Assembly: GCA_012295275.1 (NCBI GenBank)
Contig: CM022678.1
Span: forward strand, 108,586-172,585
DNA: 64,000 nucleotides
Direction: 5' to 3'
DNA from: Chrysomallon squamiferum
Lineage: Eukaryota > Mollusca > Gastropoda > Neomphalida > Peltospiridae
Numbering within the stretch: position 1 is the stretch's first letter; each line of letters opens with the position of its first letter. Below, piece by piece: positions 61,501 through 64,000 of the stretch. Below the pieces are notes generated by a model that worked only from the letters and a program-made list of their open reading frames with translations, had not been told where the DNA came from and did not search any database. The translations under genes were made by a program, and so were the position numbers.

Positions 61501-63041
61501 ACTAATATTAACTTAAGTTTTTCAAGGTAAAACCCATATTACTTTGTCCAGAACACAGCCAAACATCAATATAAACTGTAAGAAGGAAACTAGTAATAAT
61601 AACAACAAGAACTAATATTAACATACGTTTTTCAAGGTAAAACCCATATTACTTTGTCCAGAACACAGCCAAACATCAATATAAACTGCAAGAAGGAAAC
61701 TAGTAATAATAACAACAACAACAACTAATATTAACTTACGTTTTTCAAGGTAAAACCCATATTACTTTGTCCAGAACACAGCCAAACATCAATATAAACT
61801 GCAAGAAGGAAACTAGTAATAATAACAACAACAACTAATATTAACTTACGTTTTTCAAGGTAAAACCCATATTACTTTGTCCAGAACACAGCCAAACATC
61901 AATATAAACTGCAAGAAGGAAACTAGTAATAATAACAACAACAACAACTAATATTAACTTACGTTTTTCAAGGTAAAACCCATATTACTTTGTCCAGAAC
62001 ACAGCCAAACATCAATATAAACTGCAAGAAGGAAACTAGTAATAATAACAACAACAAGAACTAATATTAACTTACGTTTTTCAAGGTAAAACCCATATTA
62101 CTTTGTCCAGAACACAGCCAAACATCAATATAAACTGTAAGAAGGAAACTAGTAATAATAAATAATAACAAGAACTAATATTAACTTACGTTTTTCAAGG
62201 TAAAACCCATATTACTTTGTCCAGAACACAGCCAAAGATCAATATAAACTGCAAGAAGGAAAGTAGTAATAATAACAATAACAACAACAACTAATATTAA
62301 CTTACGTTTTTCAAGGTAAAACCCATATTACTTTGTCCAGAACACAGCCAAACATCAATATAAACTGCAAGAAGGAAACTAGTAATAATAACAACAACAA
62401 GAACTAATATTAACTTACGTTTTTCAAGGTAAAACCCATATTACTTTGTCCAGAACACAGCCAAACATCAATATAAACTGTAAGAAGGAAACTAGTAATA
62501 ATAACAACAAGAACTAATATTAACTTACGTTTTTCAAGGTAAAACCCATATTACTTTGTCCAGAACACAGCCAAACATCGCCAAACAAAACGTCGTGGAT
62601 GGTTGTGTGTCCTTCGCTGGATTTAGCTGTGATGGTGAACGGACCATGCGCAGTGATGGCCGGAAGTTTGACTTTCCAGATTCCATGAGAAGCATGCGGG
62701 TCTTGAACGACGTTGGCAGTGACGTGGCCATGTCCGCTGACTGTCACAGTGACTGTGTCGCCGACGTTGTCCGCTGTCCCCCAGATGACAGCGCGCTGAG
62801 GACCACGCTGAAGGACCACGTGATTACCGTAATAAGACGCAAACTTTAGAGCGGCAAGAGATGCTAAAAAACATGGAGGTAAGACCTACTACTACTACTA
62901 CAACTACAACGACAGCTACTGCTACTACCACCACCACCACTACCACCACCACTACTACTGCCACTACCACCGCCACCACTACTACTACTACCACTACCAC
63001 CACCACTCCTACCACTACCACCACCACCACCACTACTACTA

Positions 63042-63072
<31 letters not shown>

Positions 63073-63274
63073 CACTACTACTACTACTACCACCACTACT
63101 ACTACTACTACCACTACCACCACCACCACTACTACTACTACCACTACCACTACCACCACCACCACCACCACCACTACTACTACTACTACTACACTACTAC
63201 TACTACTACCACTACTACTACCACTACTACTATCACTACTATTACTACTACCACTACCATCACCACTACTACTA

Positions 63275-63323
<49 letters not shown>

Positions 63324-63512
63324 CACTACCACCACCACCACCACTACTACTACTACCACTACTACTACCACTAGTACTACTACTACTATTACTACTACTA
63401 CTACCACTATTATTACTACCACTACTACTACTACTATTTTTACTGTAATACCCATACCCGTAATTTGGCACAAGAGTAAGAAAACTTCCCACATTAGAGT
63501 AAGTTTTCTCAT
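49531..63512 (-). CDS. SIAE: Sialate O-acetylesterase, nine exons
   Basis: Secreted or lysosomal SGNH-type esterase that removes 9-O-acetyl groups from sialic acids. Exons, reading down the minus strand: 63512-63458, 62863-62529, 53871-53737, 53015-52853, 52315-52230, 51625-51495, 51057-50900, 50376-50175, 49764-49531 (TAA). All have GT donors and AG acceptors, and every junction keeps frame except exon 2 to 3. Seen in order: signal-like [31 protein letters not shown]; nucleophile block [86 protein letters not shown] (likely catalytic His); Cys-rich tail ending PCEFKQC and LPAPPF. These match the vertebrate SIAE blocks in order. The total is 1499 nt, about 499 codons plus stop once the one-base deficit is allowed, against about 520 residues in vertebrates. 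Oddities: a huge exon-copy array in intron 2, a one-base phase error at that junction, and a duplicated acceptor before exon 7. Identity is firm; intactness is not. Confidence 0.9.
51058..51300 (-). repeat. 129-bp duplication of SIAE intron 6 end and exon 7 start
   Basis: The exon 7 acceptor region (TTATTATATTTCAG then CTCGCTGCCAATGCT) is repeated exactly 129 bp upstream, at 51186, as TTATATTGCAG then CTCGCTGCCAATGCT. Between the copies lies (GAT)n and (TGT)n low-complexity sequence, and a third, partial copy without the exon start lies at about 51190-51300. The interval from 51186 to 51057 has no stop in the exon 7 frame. Confidence 0.85.
51910..52150. repeat. CA-rich low-complexity tract, SIAE intron 5
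   Basis: Impure (CA)n/(ACAT)n sequence between exons 5 and 6. It creates Cys/Val-rich open frames on the minus strand with no coding support. Confidence 0.8.
52373..52555. repeat. 25-bp minisatellite in SIAE intron 4
   Basis: Seven or so copies of a unit close to agactgtttgtgtaaatata, differing at one or two bases, between exon 4 and exon 5 of SIAE. Confidence 0.85.
53090..54120. repeat. TG/TATG-rich low-complexity tracts flanking SIAE exon 3
   Basis: Pyrimidine-rich then (TG)n/(TATG)n sequence fills intron 3 (53016-53736) and the start-side flank of intron 2 (53930-54120). Only exon 3 at 53737-53871 is unique sequence here. Confidence 0.8.
54217..62528 (-). repeat. ~110-bp tandem array of SIAE mini-exons with both splice sites
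   Basis: About 75 units (periods of 110, 116, 113 and 110 bp measured at the low-coordinate end) fill nearly all of SIAE intron 2. On the gene's strand each unit reads: pyrimidine tract plus acceptor TTTCCTTCTTGCAG (or CTTACAG, CTTCCAG); 8 nt TTTATATT; a 51-nt copy of the exon 2 end beginning GATGTTTGGCTGTG and ending TTGAAAAAC; donor GTAAGT; then a (GTT)n/(ATT)n stretch of about 30 nt leading to the next acceptor. Acceptor AG is kept in every regular unit I inspected. Most donors are GTAAGT, a few are GTATGT, and four units near 55520, 59147, 60074 and 61514 have lost GT. A few units (near 56220, 56710, 57910, 58120, 59860-59960) are scrambled. The array ends in the parent exon at 62529. Confidence 0.95.
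62529..62863 (-). CDS. SIAE: SIAE exon 2 with catalytic-serine motif (parent of the array)
   Basis: A 335-nt exon after acceptor TTTTTTAG. It encodes [16 protein letters not shown], a beta-rich N-terminal region and, at its very end, [17 protein letters not shown]. The Ser of GQSN is the family's nucleophile. The exon stops at AAAAAC|GTAAGT, a strong donor, in phase 0. The last 51 nt of this exon plus the donor are what has been copied about 75 times downstream in intron 2. Confidence 0.85.
62885..63436. repeat. (ACT)n/(ACC)n trinucleotide tract, SIAE intron 1
   Basis: About 550 bp of interspersed ACT and ACC triplets with a few ATT and GTC variants. It leaves long open frames (poly-Thr on plus, poly-Val or Ser/Gly on minus) that are artefacts of triplet periodicity. 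It fills the interval between the inferred SIAE exons 1 and 2. Confidence 0.9.
63458..63512 (-). CDS. SIAE: SIAE exon 1, signal peptide
   Basis: The ATG at 63512 opens [18 protein letters not shown], a basic start followed by a hydrophobic core, as expected for a secreted esterase. A donor ACGG|GTATGG leaves one base over, and exon 2 starts with the two bases CA that complete the codon, so phase fits. A second GT six bases downstream gives the same phase. An in-frame ATG at 63572 would add 20 residues ahead of the hydrophobic core, so I prefer 63512. No homology supports this exon; the call rests on position, phase and hydrophobicity. Confidence 0.5.
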
Positions 63513-63865
63513 ATAAGATTTGGGGAATGGAATTAAGCTATGAGAATTTATAACATGGTTTTGGGAGTTCACAGCTGTACTTACTAATCAGAGTAAATTT
63601 GAGATAATACAACATATATAACGATTATCACATGTGATACAAGATGTATCTCACAGATAAGATTATCACTGCTATATATATGCAGACTTGACGTTACTCT
63701 TATCTGTGTGTAGACATCTGGACTGTTTTCCAGTTTCTTAGTTTCAAAAAGATAAATACAGAAATAAAATAATAAATAATAGTAAGAAGAAGAAGAAGAC
63801 AAAAAGCGAAAGTAGAAAAAATAACCACATTATCATTATAATAATAACTATTATTATTAATGTTG

Positions 63866-63912
<47 letters not shown>

Positions 63913-64000
63913 GTTATTGTTGTTGTTGTTGTTGTTGTCGAGGTTGTAATGTTCGTACTATTACCGTTTTGTTTTTTACTTTGTGAAATACAGACGCATG
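63513..64000. other. Upstream flank of SIAE
   Basis: AT-rich; (GAA)n near 63783-63800 and (ATT)n/(GTT)n at 63858-63940. The SIAE promoter should lie here if exon 1 is right, but I see no convincing core element. Confidence 0.4.

Noticed and set aside
54217-62528. CRISPR array
   Set aside because: Units repeat in full without unique spacers, in a eukaryotic intron, and derive from the adjacent exon.
62556-62849. Plus-strand open frame opposite SIAE exon 2
   Set aside because: Shadow of the minus-strand exon, whose protein matches a known family.
62824-63492. Long open frames of poly-Val, Ser/Gly or poly-Thr type
   Set aside because: They are triplet microsatellite read in several frames on both strands, lying in the inferred SIAE intron 1.

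Overview
The window reads as animal nuclear DNA. It is strongly AT-rich, genes are split by GT-AG introns, and it is full of microsatellites, satellite-like arrays and decayed transposons. The gene content (secreted sialate O-acetylesterase, collagen IV relic, BTB-BACK-PHR protein, ankyrin protein, C2H2 finger) and the repeat style suggest an invertebrate metazoan. A mollusc or other lophotrochozoan is my best guess, but the sequence does not prove it. A 200-base run of N lies at 11301-11500, so this is a draft assembly.

Layout. 1-11300, plus strand: an ankyrin-repeat gene or pseudogene. Its upstream part is a set of duplicated 60-63 nt phase-1 exons plus one exon of 27-bp coding repeats. 13355-14962: a deleted hAT transposon with a perfect 8-bp target duplication. 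19775-20592: twelve 68-bp repeats, each with a perfect TGACGTCA palindrome. 22150-22312: a probable tRNA-derived SINE. 23890-26350: a LINE relic interrupted by a second hAT element (24612-25684), also with an 8-bp target duplication. 27002-28502, plus: a BTB-BACK-PHR gene carrying a nonsense codon and a frameshift. 29555-36908: a 55-bp satellite of about 130 copies, each with a TTCTAGAA-like core. 37448-39159, minus: two joined exons of an unrecognised gene, with a MULE transposase relic in their intron. 42925-43465, minus: a decayed collagen IV fragment (Gly-X-Y exon plus NC1 piece). 47000-48300: an 84-bp array abutting a single C2H2 zinc finger.

49531-63512, minus: a sialate O-acetylesterase (SIAE) gene that I could reconstruct as nine exons, about 499 codons. 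Its intron 2 holds the most remarkable object in the window. About 75 tandem copies of a ~110-bp unit span 8.3 kb. Each unit carries a 3' splice site, a 59-nt copy of the end of exon 2 including the catalytic-serine motif GQSN, and a 5' splice site. The array therefore looks like ~75 consecutive mini-exons separated by ~51-nt mini-introns. A read-in copy would shift frame and hit a stop. Phase arithmetic also shows that the obvious exon 2 to exon 3 splice is one base out of frame. A smaller boundary duplication at exon 7 of the same gene creates an alternative in-frame 3' splice site worth 43 codons.
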